The notes under the pieces were generated by a model that was not told the DNA's origin, did not search any database, and saw only the letters and a program-made list of their open reading frames with translations. A DNA stretch of 64,000 bases, taken from assembly GCA_963843465.1 (NCBI GenBank), contig CAWJKP010000002.1, positions 372,001 to 436,000 of the forward strand, read 5' to 3'. Position 1 is the stretch's first letter. The number at the start of each line of letters is the position of its first letter. The translations under genes were made by a program, and so were the position numbers. Shown here piece by piece: positions 28,553 to 37,346 of this stretch. Origin of the DNA: CAWJKP01 sp963843465. Lineage in GTDB: Bacteria; Planctomycetota; Planctomycetia; Pirellulales; Thermoguttaceae.

Positions 28553-29254
28553 TCACTCTCCCCGGTAAAAGTTCTGGCTTTCCAGGGCCCGCACCACGCC
28601 GAAATGGGCCTGCCAGCCGATCTCTTTCTTGCCCACGCAGATGGTGCAGGTACCCACCGGCGGGTTGCCGCGGAGGAACATCGTACCCTCGACCTCGGGA
28701 GTCTCCCGGATCTGGACGACCAACGGATCGATGCCGATCCCGTGCAGGGCGTTCACCTCGCGGACCGTCACGTTGGGGGCCACGTCCTGGATCCTCGCCC
28801 GAAAGACCTCGCGTTCCGCCTGGGAAACGCGGTCCACCTTGGTCACCACGGCCACGTCGGCCAGCGAGAGCATGGGCCCGACCTTCAGCGGCAGATTCAT
28901 GCCGCTGGTGGCCTCGAGCACGACGAGCCCCAGGCCGCCGTCCACGTAGGGGGAGCACCGCAGGCACAGTCCGGCGGTTTCCACCAGCAGGTAGTCGGCT
29001 TCTTCCTCGTCGGCCCAGCGCAGCGCGTCGCCCAGGACCATCACGTGGCAGTGGTCGGGACAGAGCTCGCCGGAGTAGACTTTCTTGGTGGGGATGCCGA
29101 ACTCGGCGGCCAGCAGCTCGTCCTCGTCGGCGTATTGGACGTCGAGCTTGAGGAACGCCGGACGTTGGCCGGCTTGGATCAGCTTGCGGATCATGTGCCG
29201 CAGCACGGATGTCTTGCCGGTCGTTGCGGGGCCGGCGCAAATGGCGATTCGCAT
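28553..29254 (-). CDS. HypB/UreG/CobW-type P-loop GTPase, cysteine-rich
   Basis: ATG 29254 follows GGGAGG. 233 residues. P-loop GPATTGKTS (residues 8-16); metal-site-like SGELCPDHCHVM (C-x3-C); switch region LLVETAGLCLRCSPY (C-x2-C); NKxD-equivalent VTKVDRV; C-terminal GTCTICVGKKEIGWQAHFGV (C-x2-C). HypB and UreG insert nickel into hydrogenase and urease; the three Cys pairs here imply metal or Fe-S binding. No hydrogenase or urease subunits are nearby. It lies 23 bases after the ABC ATPase and 3 before the cysteine desulfurase, so it is probably a maturation or metal-delivery GTPase for an unidentified target. Confidence 0.85.
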   Translation of the reverse strand: MRIAICAGPATTGKTSVLRHMIRKLIQAGQRPAFLKLDVQYADEDELLAAEFGIPTKKVYSGELCPDHCHVMVLGDALRWADEEEADYLLVETAGLCLRCSPYVDGGLGLVVLEATSGMNLPLKVGPMLSLADVAVVTKVDRVSQAEREVFRARIQDVAPNVTVREVNALHGIGIDPLVVQIRETPEVEGTMFLRGNPPVGTCTICVGKKEIGWQAHFGVVRALESQNFYRGE

Positions 29255-29277
29255 GGATATTCCCTCCCTGGAAAGAC

Positions 29278-30060
29278 TCAGGCCACTTCCCGCCAACTGC
29301 CGGCCGAGAGCCGCTCGCCCTGGCGGAGTTTTTCCCGCAGGCTGCAGAGCGCGTCGTCGAGCCGGTTGACGTGGACGGAAACCTCGCGCTCCGCTTCGCT
29401 GGTGGAGAGCACCTGGGTGATGCAGCCGTTCCGCATGACGATGCGGAAGTCCGAGAGCAGCGCGATCCGCGGGTCGTGCGTCACGAAGATGAAGATCTTG
29501 CGGTGCTTGCGCAGCAGTTGCACCGCCCGGGTGCGATGGATGCCGGCGTTCTCGACCTCGTCCAAGAGCACCACCGGCGTGCTGCAAATCACCGTGGCGT
29601 CGGCGATCAGCAGGGCCCGGGTCTGCCCGCCGGACAGTTCCGTCATACGGTTGTCCAGGTCGATCGGCTCGCCGGTGAGCTGGTTGGCGAAGTCGATGGT
29701 CTGGGTCACCAGCGCGACGGCGTTGCTGCCGTCGGTCCGCACGCGGCAATGGGTGGAGAGGAACTCGCGGACCGGCAGGTCGGACAAGAAGGTGGTGTGC
29801 TGGGTGATCAGGGCGATGGGGTTGCGGGCCGGATTGTAGCGGAAATCGGCGGGGGCGACCTCGCCGTTGATGAGAATCCTGCGTCCGCTGGGCGTGTCCG
29901 AATCGGCGAACAGCTCGATGTCGTTGATGAGGGTCGTCTTGCCCGATCCCGTGGGGCCCACAATGCTCACGACCTGTCCCATCTTCAGATCGATCCGCGG
30001 GAACGCCTCGGTGCGGCCGTTCTTGCCGCGGCCCGCCAGAATGGAAATACTCTGAATCAT
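29278..30060 (-). CDS. Soluble ABC-type ATPase of a cofactor cluster
   Basis: ATG 30060 is chosen because the frame upstream to 30258 has no domain content. 260 residues, a single ABC domain with Walker A GPTGSGKTT, a long Q-loop region ALITQHTTFLSDLPV, signature LSGGQTRALLIADA, Walker B PVVLLDEVENAG and H-loop FVTHDP. There is no membrane partner in the cluster, so it is unlikely to be a transporter and more likely a SufC-, AtwA- or maturation-type ATPase. The C-terminal 40 residues are a charged helix. First gene of the four-gene set. Confidence 0.85.
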   Translation of the reverse strand: MIQSISILAGRGKNGRTEAFPRIDLKMGQVVSIVGPTGSGKTTLINDIELFADSDTPSGRRILINGEVAPADFRYNPARNPIALITQHTTFLSDLPVREFLSTHCRVRTDGSNAVALVTQTIDFANQLTGEPIDLDNRMTELSGGQTRALLIADATVICSTPVVLLDEVENAGIHRTRAVQLLRKHRKIFIFVTHDPRIALLSDFRIVMRNGCITQVLSTSEAEREVSVHVNRLDDALCSLREKLRQGERLSAGSWREVA

Positions 30061-30429
30061 CGCTGCTAACCCTCCCAAGGAAACCGAGGTTCTTTGATCG
30101 TTTCCGGCGCTGTCTTGATGCAGGCAAGCCGGACTGTCACCGCACGCGCGGCCTTTGCAGGCGCCATGACGGCTATCGCAAGCGGCGTGCCAAAGACGAG
30201 AACCCGCCCGATGGCCGGCATTTCCGCCGATGCGGACAGATCTTGGGCATTTCAGCAACGCGGACTGGAAGACTGCCGTGATATTTGCAGAGCGGTTCCG
30301 TCACAGGTGACGGCAGGCCCTATGCCGGGTCACGGCTTCCTGCCTCGCCGGACTTGCCGCCGTCAAACATCCTTCAGCCCGAATTATTCAAGCCCCGAGA
30401 TGTAAACGGCGCAGAGCGTGCAATTGAAA

Positions 30430-30610
30430 GTGCGAAGCGTAAGCGAGGGTAAGGCGCCGCGTCACAATAAGTTGATTGATTTCTTGCTTGTGGTGCAGGC
30501 GTCTCGCCTGCATTTTCGGGCAGGCGGGACGCCTACACCACAAAAAAGTTAGTCAAGTTATTTTGACGCGACGACTAAGTCGCTTAGGCTGCCTCGCTTA
30601 CGCTTCGGGT
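30430..30610. repeat. Nested repeats: AAGCGTAAGCGAGG arms enclosing a GTGGTGCAGGCG palindrome
   Basis: The outer arms are GTGCGAAGCGTAAGCGAGGG (30430) and CCTCGCTTACGCTTCGGG (to 30610). Inside are a second inverted pair near GCGTCACAATAAGTTGATTG (30460) and, innermost, a complete TTGTGGTGCAGGCGTC palindrome at 30488-30543. The gap 30061-30777 contains no gene I can support. Confidence 0.8.
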
Positions 30611-30777
30611 TTTGATGCGGCCGTGAATAATCCGGGTTCAGAAGTCAGTCGCCGGCCGGGATGGTTGTCCCACTCCGCCAGTCCGAGGTCCGGCGCTGCT
30701 TGCATGGGCGGGCCGGTGATGTGAAAATGGCGGGGGTGTGAAGGTTTCAGGCCGGTGTGCCCATAAGGAGGAGTCTC

Positions 30778-31575
30778 ATGCGCCGTCTTGCCTGCATTTC
30801 GGCTGTCGTCCTGCTGTTGTTTGCGGCCATGTCCGCCACTTGCGGAGCCCAAGAAAAGGGGCTTTCCGGCGATCGGGTCGCCACCGGCAACGGCGTCCTG
30901 GTGATCCATCCGGTGCACCATGCCACTTTCCTCATGCAGTGGAACGGCAAGACGATCTACGTCGATCCGGTAGGCGGCGTCAAGCCTTTCGCCGGCCTGC
31001 CCCAGCCCGATCTCGTGCTGGTGACCCACGTCCACTTCGACCACTTCGATCCGGCGACCCTGGCGGCCATCGTGCCCGCCGGGGGTCTGCCGACGATCGT
31101 CGCGCCCGCGACGGTCGCCGAAAAGATCCCCGAGGCGCTGCGAAGCAGGGCCAGGGTGAAGGTCCTCGCCAACGGCGACAAGACCGAGGCGGCGGGGATC
31201 GCCATCGAAGCCGTGCCCGCCTACAACACGACCCCGGGGAAGGAGAAGTTCCACCCCAAGGGGCGCGACAACGGCTACGTGCTCACGATGGGCGGAAAGA
31301 GGGTCTACATCGCCGGCGACACCGAGGACACCGCCGAGATGCGAGCCCTCAAGGGCATCGACATCGCCTTCCTGCCGATGAACCTGCCCTACACGATGAG
31401 CGTGCCGAAGGCGGCGGAGGCGATCCGGCAGTTCAAACCGAGGATCGTCTACCCCTATCACTACCGCAGCGGCGACGGCACGAAGGCGAACCTGGAGGAG
31501 CTCAAGCGGCTCGTCGGAGACCACAGCGGCGTGGAAATCCGCAGCCGCGACTGGTATCCCGAACCTTCCAAGTAG
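30778..31575 (+). CDS. Exported metallo-beta-lactamase-fold hydrolase, UlaG-like
   Basis: ATG 30778 is preceded by AAGGAGG at the right spacing; a GTG at 30757 is less likely. Signal peptide (CISAVVLLLFAAMSATCGA) then an MBL fold: HPVHHATFLMQWNGKTIYVD, metal-site THVHFDHFD, GYVLTMGGKRVYIAGDTEDT, and a late histidine in YPYHYRSGDG. UlaG-like members include lactonases and other metal-dependent hydrolases. The substrate is unknown. Eight bases upstream of the UroD-like gene. Confidence 0.82.
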   Translation: MRRLACISAVVLLLFAAMSATCGAQEKGLSGDRVATGNGVLVIHPVHHATFLMQWNGKTIYVDPVGGVKPFAGLPQPDLVLVTHVHFDHFDPATLAAIVPAGGLPTIVAPATVAEKIPEALRSRARVKVLANGDKTEAAGIAIEAVPAYNTTPGKEKFHPKGRDNGYVLTMGGKRVYIAGDTEDTAEMRALKGIDIAFLPMNLPYTMSVPKAAEAIRQFKPRIVYPYHYRSGDGTKANLEELKRLVGDHSGVEIRSRDWYPEPSK

Positions 31576-31583
31576 CCCTGCCC

Positions 31584-32639
31584 GTGAGCAACAAGAGCCC
31601 GCAAGAGCTGATCGCCGGGCATGAGGCATTCTTGCAGTGCCGGCCGGCAGAGCGCCCGTTGGTGGGGCTTTGGATCGGCGGCTACTATCCCGCGGAGCAG
31701 TTTCCCGGCGGCACGGCCCAGTGGCGTCCGGGGCAGCGGCTCGATCCGCAAGAGGTCCGCTTCAGCCCGTTTGCCGATGATTACGAGTCTTTGTATCGGG
31801 CACACCAGGCTGCGGACGACGACTTCTTCTATGTCGGCTCGGCCTATTGGGGCATCCCTTGGCTGGAGGCCATGCTCGGTTGCCCGGTCTCGGCGGCGGC
31901 GGCCAACTGCCGGGCGGAAGCTTTCTTGAGCGATCCGCGCGACTTCGCCGGGTTCGATGCGGATTTGAATGCCGATCCTTGGCTTGACGCCCTGCTGCGA
32001 TTCAACGAGGAATTGGTCCGCTTTGCCGGCGGGCGTTTTCCCGTCTGCCCGCCGCTGTTGCGCGGTCCGGGCGACGCCGCCAGCGCGATCTTGGGCGGGA
32101 CGGGCTTTGTCACGGGCTTGATCGACCAGCCGGACGAGATGAAAAGACTGCTGGACTACGCCGCGCGAACCCGGTCGGCCGTGCTCCGGCGGCTCCATGC
32201 GGCCCTTCCCGCCTGGCACGAGACCCATGCGGCGGGCGGGTATCCCAGCCGGGTCTGGTGCCGGCGGACCGTGGCCTATTTCCAAGAGGATTCGGCGGCG
32301 CTGCTGAATCCCCGGCTGTTCCGCCAGTTCCTTTTGCCGTTGGCCAAGGCGGCGTGCGAGGCGGCGGAAGTAAACTTCATCCACTTGCACTCGGCGTGCC
32401 TGTACCCGTTGGAAATGCTGCTGGAAGACGACTCCTTCGACGTGATCGAGATCAACGTCGATCACGGCGGCGTGGCGCCGCCGCTTCCGGCGTTGATCCC
32501 CACCTTGCGGCGCGTGCAGGCCGCCCGGCGCCCGCTGCTGCTCTGGGGCGAGTTTACGCCGGACGATTGGCAGTTGATTCGAGGCGAGCTCAGCCCTGCA
32601 GGACTAAGCCTGCAACCCATCGTCTGCGACGGCCGCTAG
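31584..32639 (+). CDS. Uroporphyrinogen decarboxylase-like (MtaA/UroD superfamily) protein
   Basis: Start GTG 31584 directly follows the MBL gene. 351 residues with a TIM-barrel pattern: VGSAYWGIPWLEAMLGCPVS, FPVCPPLLRGPGDAASAILG, FIHLHSACLYPLEMLLEDDS, FDVIEINVDHGGVAPPLPAL, LLWGEFTPDDWQLI. The family covers heme biosynthesis decarboxylase and cobamide-dependent methyltransferases. True HemE motifs (FRQAGRY) are absent, so a heme role is unlikely. Planctomycetes carry many such paralogues of unknown role. Confidence 0.75.
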   Translation: MSNKSPQELIAGHEAFLQCRPAERPLVGLWIGGYYPAEQFPGGTAQWRPGQRLDPQEVRFSPFADDYESLYRAHQAADDDFFYVGSAYWGIPWLEAMLGCPVSAAAANCRAEAFLSDPRDFAGFDADLNADPWLDALLRFNEELVRFAGGRFPVCPPLLRGPGDAASAILGGTGFVTGLIDQPDEMKRLLDYAARTRSAVLRRLHAALPAWHETHAAGGYPSRVWCRRTVAYFQEDSAALLNPRLFRQFLLPLAKAACEAAEVNFIHLHSACLYPLEMLLEDDSFDVIEINVDHGGVAPPLPALIPTLRRVQAARRPLLLWGEFTPDDWQLIRGELSPAGLSLQPIVCDGR

Positions 32640-32687
32640 CAGCAAACGGTTTTCCGACTGGTTCGTCTCAAGAATGGCGTGGCGCAA

Positions 32688-32745
32688 AAGCCCGAAGCGC
32701 AAGCGAGGGAATCGCGCCGTTTCCCTCGCTTGCGCTTCGGGCTTC
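32688..32745. repeat. CGAAGCGCAAGCGAGGG palindromic repeat, copy 3
   Basis: AGCCCGAAGCGCAAGCGAGG and its complement around a short centre, between the convergent UroD-like and MBL genes. Confidence 0.8.
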
Positions 32746-32813
32746 TGTGACTTTGCAAACTCGACGCAAGACAGCGCAAAACACGTTTGGCGCTGCGCGC
32801 ATCAGCGCGACCG

Positions 32814-33605
32814 TCAATCGCACCGCTTGCCCAGGGTGAAGCCCTCGCCCGGCTTGAGCAACCGGGCGTCGACTTCCGGGCAGAAGCAACGGCAGGCATA
32901 GAGGAATCCGGCCGGATCGCCGGCGCCTTGCTCGGCGAACGTCCAGTAGTGGCAGGGAATTGCGTACCGCGGTTTCACCTCTTGGACCAAGCGGGCCGCG
33001 TCGATGTGGTTCATGTTGCCGAAGACCCCGTTGATGCAGGGCAGGAGCAGGTCCGGACGCAGCTCGATCAGCGGCCGCAGCAGCCCGGGGCGCAGCGACG
33101 TGTCGCCGGTCAGCATCACGCGCACGCCGGCGAAATCCAAGAGCAGGGTCAGGGCCGACGGCGAGTAGTCGCCGTGATCGGCCGCCACGGCATGGACGAC
33201 CACGCCGCCGAGGTCATGGGCCCGGCCGGGCTCCAGCAGGCTCCTCTGCTGGGGCGCCACGCCTGCCTGCTGGAGGCCCTCCGTGCATCCCACCGGCCCG
33301 GCGAAGCGGCAGCGGGGGTTCCGCCGGGCAATGACGGGAAGGGCGTCGGGGTCGAGGTGATCGGTGTGCTCGTGGGTCAGGACCACAAGGTCCACGGAGA
33401 CTTCCTCGGCCGCAATCGGCGCCAGCGATAGCCGCTTGAAGCCGTGCAGCCGTTGGACGGCGTCGGAGAGGTAGGGATCGGCGTAGACGATTTGGCCGGC
33501 GGGCGTCTTGAAGGCAAAGCCCGCCTGCCCCAGCCACCACAGGCAGACCGAGGCGTCCGGCGCCACGGCCGCTTGGATTTCACGGGATAACGAGTCCCTG
33601 CTCAT
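32814..33605 (-). CDS. Metallo-beta-lactamase-fold hydrolase, UlaG-like (cytosolic)
   Basis: 263 residues, no signal peptide. WWLGQAGFAFKTPAGQIVYA, metal site LTHEHTDHLDPDALP, AADHGDYSPSALTLLLDFAG, MLTGDTSLRPGLLRPLIELR and a late HYWTFAEQGAGDP histidine are as in L-ascorbate-6-phosphate lactonase (UlaG) relatives. It would hydrolyse a cytosolic sugar lactone or phosphodiester. Distinct from the exported MBL at 30778. Convergent with the UroD-like gene. Confidence 0.8.
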   Translation of the reverse strand: MSRDSLSREIQAAVAPDASVCLWWLGQAGFAFKTPAGQIVYADPYLSDAVQRLHGFKRLSLAPIAAEEVSVDLVVLTHEHTDHLDPDALPVIARRNPRCRFAGPVGCTEGLQQAGVAPQQRSLLEPGRAHDLGGVVVHAVAADHGDYSPSALTLLLDFAGVRVMLTGDTSLRPGLLRPLIELRPDLLLPCINGVFGNMNHIDAARLVQEVKPRYAIPCHYWTFAEQGAGDPAGFLYACRCFCPEVDARLLKPGEGFTLGKRCD

Positions 33606-33758
33606 AAGTCCGGTCTCGCGCGAGTATTCCAGGCCGTCCCGGATGATAGGGTGCAGTCCCGCAGGCCGTCAAGGGTGCGGACGGGCGGTCGATTGTTCTG
33701 GCAGGACGGAGGGTCCCGTGGTAGCATACGCGAGGAAACTCGTCGATCACTTTTTCTT

Positions 33759-33843
33759 TTGTGGTGCAGGCGTCCCGCCTGCATTTTCCCTTGCAGGTGG
33801 GACGATCGCATTTTCCGGGCAGGCGGGACGCCTGCACCACAAA
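33759..33843. repeat. TTGTGGTGCAGGCGTCCCGC palindromic repeat, expanded copy
   Basis: Three half units (two in one direction, one inverted) upstream of the pseI-like gene. The extra TTGCAGGTGGGACGATCGCA half unit suggests partial duplication. No gene in 33606-33884. Confidence 0.8.
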
Positions 33844-33884
33844 ACGTCGTCAACTTACCCTTCCAGTGGGCCATACCAACCTTG

Positions 33885-34932
33885 ATGGATGCCAGCATCG
33901 AAATCTCTGGCCGGAGGATCGGGGCGGGAGAGCCTCCCTACGTGGTCGCGGAGTTGTCGGGCAACCACGGGCAGGACTTCGGCCGCGCGGTCGAGCTCGT
34001 CGAGGCCGCGGCCCGGGCCGGGGCTGCGGCGATCAAGCTGCAAACCTATACGCCCGAGACCATGACCCTCGACCTGGTTGAGCCGCCCTTTCAGATCGAG
34101 GGGACGCCCTGGGCCGGCCAGACCTTGTTCGACCTCTACCGCCGGGCCGCGACGCCCTGGGACTGGCAACCCCGGCTGATGAAAATCGCCGCAAAGCTCG
34201 GGCTCCACGCTTTCGCCACTCCCTTTGATCCCACGGCCGTCGACTTCCTGGAATCCCTCGGCGTGCCGGCCTACAAGATCGCCTCCTTCGAGCTGGTGGA
34301 CTTGCCGCTGTTGACGCGAGTGGCCAGGACCGGCAAGCCGGTGATCCTCTCGACCGGCATGGCAACCCTCGAGGAGATCGCCGAGGCGGCGGAGGCGGTG
34401 CGGGCGGCGGGCGGGCGGCAGTTGGCCCTGCTGAAGTGTACCAGTGCCTACCCGGCCTCGCCGCAAGCGATGAATCTGCGGACCCTGCCGCACTTGGCGG
34501 AGACCTTTGGAGTGCCGGTGGGGCTCTCGGACCATAGCCTGAGTCTTTCCGTGCCGGCGGCGGCGGTGGCCCTGGGGGCCGCGATCGTGGAGAAGCATCT
34601 CACGCTCTCCCGGGCAGAGCCCACATGCGACGCGGCCTTCTCCCTGGAGCCGGCCGAGTTTCAGGCGATGGTCGGGGCCGTGCGGACAGCCTACGAAGCG
34701 CTGGGCCGGGTCGTCTACGGCGCCGGGCCGGACGAACAGGCCGCGCAGGCTGCGGCGGTCGTTGTTCGTCGTGCGTCCGATCCGGGCGGGAGAGCCCTTT
34801 ACGCGGGAGAATCTCCGCGCGATCCGCCCCGGCGACGGCTTGCCGCCGCGCCACTTGGAACAAATTCTCGGCCGCCGCGCCTCGCGCGACCTGCCCCTCG
34901 GCACGCCGCTCGGCTGGGAACACGTTCAGTAA
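33885..34932 (+). CDS. pseI: PseI/NeuB-type nonulosonate (pseudaminic acid) synthase (frameshifted in SAF domain)
   Basis: ATG 33885. The barrel reads YVVAELSGNHGQDFGRAVEL, AAIKLQTYTPETMTLDL, LGLHAFATPFDPTAVDFLES, YKIASFELVDLPLLTRVART, ILSTGMATLEEIAEA, LLKCTSAYPASPQAMNLRTL, GLSDHSLSLSVPAAAVALGA and EKHLTLSR, all typical of PEP-dependent sialic/pseudaminic acid synthases. The C-terminal SAF antifreeze-like domain (VVRPIRAGEPFTRENLRAIR, LPLGTPLGWEHVQ) is one base out of frame from about 34755. No other nonulosonate gene is next to it. Confidence 0.88.
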
Positions 34933-35045
34933 GGAGTTAGGAGTTAGAAGTTAGGAGTTAGAAGAAACACAACTTGATCGCTGACCGCTGGCAACTGACC
35001 TCTCACTGCTCACCGCTGACTTCTAACTCCTAACTCCTAACTCCT
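34931..35045. repeat. AGTTAGGAGTTAGAAG inverted-repeat element, copy 2
   Basis: AAGGAGTTAGGAGTTAGAAG at the left end pairs with CTTCTAACTCCTAACTCCTA at the right end around a 55-base core. It abuts the pseI-like stop and the stop of the sigma-54 activator, so it could also terminate both. Confidence 0.75.
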
Positions 35046-37093
35046 CATAGTTGCGCGGCGTCTTCCAGGCCGTAGCGGCGGATCTTGCGGTCCAGCGTCG
35101 ACCGCTCGATGCCCAGGATGCTCGCCGTGCGGCTCTTGTTCCAACTGGTGTGGTTGAGCGTGGCGAGGATGTGTCGCTTCTCCATGTCGTCCAGGGAGCA
35201 GGGCTGGAAGCCGTGCTCGGCAATCGACAGGTCGCCCGTGTCGCCGGTGGTGGAGAGATTCGAGAGCAGCAGCTCGTCGGGCTCGATGTAGTCGCCGCGG
35301 CAGAGGACCACCGCCCGCTCGATCACGTTCTTCAGCTCGCGGATGTTGCCTGGCCAGCGGTAGCTGGTCAGCCGCTCCGAGGCGTCGGGGCTGAAGCCGA
35401 GGATCTTGCGGCCGGTCTCGGTCTTGAACTTGTTGAGGAAATGGCTGGCCAGCTCGGGGATGTCGTCGGGCCGCTTGCGCAAGGCGGGCACGACGATCTC
35501 CAGGACGCGGAGGCGGAAGAAGAGATCGTGGCGGAAGCGGCCTTCCGTCACGTCCCGCTCCAGGTCGCGGTTGGTGGCCGCGATCACCCGCACGTCGACC
35601 AGGATCGGCTTGCTCCCCCCGACCCGCTCGAAGGGATGACCCTCCAGCACGCGGAGGAACTTGGCCTGGATCCCCGGGCTCATCTCGCCGATCTCGTCCA
35701 ACATCAACGTGCCCTGGTGCGAGGCCTCGAACTTGCCGATCTTGCGGTCGGTGGCCCCGGTAAACGCTCCCCGCTCGTGGCCGAACAGCTCGCTGGCCAG
35801 CAGGTCTTCCGAGAGCGCCGCGCAGTTCAGGCAGACGAAGACGTTCTTTTTCCGCGGGCTGGAATAGTGTACCGCCCGGGCGACGAGCTCTTTGCCCACG
35901 CCGCTCTCGCCGCGGATCAAGAGCGTGGCCTTGCTGGCGGCAGCGCGGGCGATCTCTTCGGTGATCTGCCGGGTGGCGGCGCTGCGGCCCACCAGCTCGC
36001 TCTGCACGCCCAACTGCTCGCGGAGCTGGACGTTTTCGCTGCGGACCTGGTTGAGGTTCTCGGCCAACTCCTGGCGGCGATTGAGATTCGTCAGGGCCAC
36101 GGCCACGGTGTCGCCCACGGCCAGGGTGAATTCCAGATCGTCCGGGTCGGGGACCTTCTCGGCGTTGGTCGAGTAGAGGTGCAACAGCCCCAGGACCTTG
36201 CGTCCGCGGCGGACGGGTGCGCAGAGCACGCTGGTGGCGTGGATCTCGCCCTTGCTGTCACGGCTGCCGATGGAGCTGTCGCCCGCCACGTTGCGGGCCA
36301 GGACCGCCTCGCCTTCCCGCATCACCGTGGCTGCCAGGAAGTCGGTCACGCGGTGGTATCGCCCCTCGGTGGTCGTGCGGCTGGCGACGACTTCCAGCTC
36401 GTTGCCGGTCGGCGATCCCTGGAAGTCGCGGGGCAACAGCAACAGTGCGCCGGCGTCGATGGGGAGCGTCTCGAACAGTCCGGCCAGGGCCATTTCCGCC
36501 ATGCCGCCGGCGTCGACGGCCTTGCCCAGCTCGAAAGCCAGACGGCAGAGCTTGGCAGCCGCCCGGCCGATCTTGGAGATGGCCCCTTCGCCTTCCTCGG
36601 TCGATTCGAGGAACCGCGTCTGGCCTTTGCGATGGGTGATGGTGGTGGGCTCATAGGGGGCCAGGACGCTGGATGCCTCCGCGGCGACCTCGTCGGCCGG
36701 GCCCACGGTGGCCTCCGCCTCTTTGCCCGCCGAACCGGGGCCCGCATCCGCGCGGCGCAGGCGGCTGCTGGAATCGTTGAAGGCCTGGCTGAGGTTGTTG
36801 ACGAAGACCAACTGCGAGTGGCCGATGCGGATCATGTCGCCCGGCTGCAGGACCCAGTCGCCGGCGAGCAGTTGTTCCCCGACCAGGGTGCCGTTGCGGC
36901 TTTCGAGGTCCCGCAGCACCCAGTGCCCTTCGGACATGAAAAGCTCGGCATGATTGCGGCTGCAGCGCTCGTCCTTGATCACGATCTGGTTGGTGGGGGC
37001 CCGGCCGATGGTCACCGATTGTCCGGAAATCAAGCGGAACACATCGGTCCACTTCGAGCCTTCACGAATCACCAGATAGGCTAATTCCGACAC
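35045..37093 (-). CDS. Sigma-54-dependent transcriptional activator, FHA-GAF-AAA+-Fis
   Basis: 682 residues. N-terminal FHA domain (VTIGRAPTNQIVIKDERCSR then NHAELF, LRDLESRNGTLVGEQLL) binds phosphothreonine. A GAF domain lies at about 180-340. The AAA+ domain has Walker A RGESGVGKELVARAV, the sigma-54 contact loop ELFGHERGAFTGATDRK, Walker B GTLMLDEIGEM, and sensor regions VRVIAATNRDLE and YRWPGNIRELKNVIERAVVL. The C-terminal Fis-type HTH is LNHTSWNKSRTASILGIERS. It would act with RNA polymerase-sigma54 under Ser/Thr-kinase control. A candidate target promoter lies in the divergent region. Confidence 0.93.
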   Translation of the reverse strand: MSELAYLVIREGSKWTDVFRLISGQSVTIGRAPTNQIVIKDERCSRNHAELFMSEGHWVLRDLESRNGTLVGEQLLAGDWVLQPGDMIRIGHSQLVFVNNLSQAFNDSSSRLRRADAGPGSAGKEAEATVGPADEVAAEASSVLAPYEPTTITHRKGQTRFLESTEEGEGAISKIGRAAAKLCRLAFELGKAVDAGGMAEMALAGLFETLPIDAGALLLLPRDFQGSPTGNELEVVASRTTTEGRYHRVTDFLAATVMREGEAVLARNVAGDSSIGSRDSKGEIHATSVLCAPVRRGRKVLGLLHLYSTNAEKVPDPDDLEFTLAVGDTVAVALTNLNRRQELAENLNQVRSENVQLREQLGVQSELVGRSAATRQITEEIARAAASKATLLIRGESGVGKELVARAVHYSSPRKKNVFVCLNCAALSEDLLASELFGHERGAFTGATDRKIGKFEASHQGTLMLDEIGEMSPGIQAKFLRVLEGHPFERVGGSKPILVDVRVIAATNRDLERDVTEGRFRHDLFFRLRVLEIVVPALRKRPDDIPELASHFLNKFKTETGRKILGFSPDASERLTSYRWPGNIRELKNVIERAVVLCRGDYIEPDELLLSNLSTTGDTGDLSIAEHGFQPCSLDDMEKRHILATLNHTSWNKSRTASILGIERSTLDRKIRRYGLEDAAQL

Positions 37094-37218
37094 CGGGCAA
37101 CTCCAGGCCGAACAGCAGGGCGAGCCAGACCAGCGACCGCCTTGGAGACCATGGCGACCTCCTGCTCTTATCTAACTTAATCCGCAACCCCTTTCCTCGA
37201 CAAGCGTACCACCCGATA

Positions 37219-37234
37219 AGGTACCCCCCTTGCC
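37219..37234 (+). promoter_or_regulatory. Candidate sigma-54 (-24/-12) promoter
   Basis: AGGTACCCCCCTTGCC has GG-N10-GC spacing and shares GG, AC and TTGC with the sigma-54 consensus. It faces the DUF1598 gene, in the divergent region beside a sigma-54 activator gene. The C-run could make the match fortuitous. Confidence 0.4.
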
Positions 37235-37280
37235 TTCCAGCATACTATCTGCTTGCAACTTTTGCACCCTAGAATTAGTC

Positions 37281-37286
37281 TATAAT
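37281..37286 (+). promoter_or_regulatory. Candidate -10 box TATAAT
   Basis: A perfect TATAAT lies 61 bases before the DUF1598 start. The best -35 (CTTTTG, 16 bases upstream) is poor. Confidence 0.35.
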
Positions 37287-37346
37287 GTTGGCGCTGGGTC
37301 CCCAACGGGGGTCTTGTCTAGGGAACCATGAAGAGGAGCAACGGCA

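Noticed and set aside
28553..29254. Calling the GTPase HypB or UreG outright
   Set aside because: No hydrogenase or urease genes are near and the Cys pattern differs. Kept as HypB/UreG-like only.
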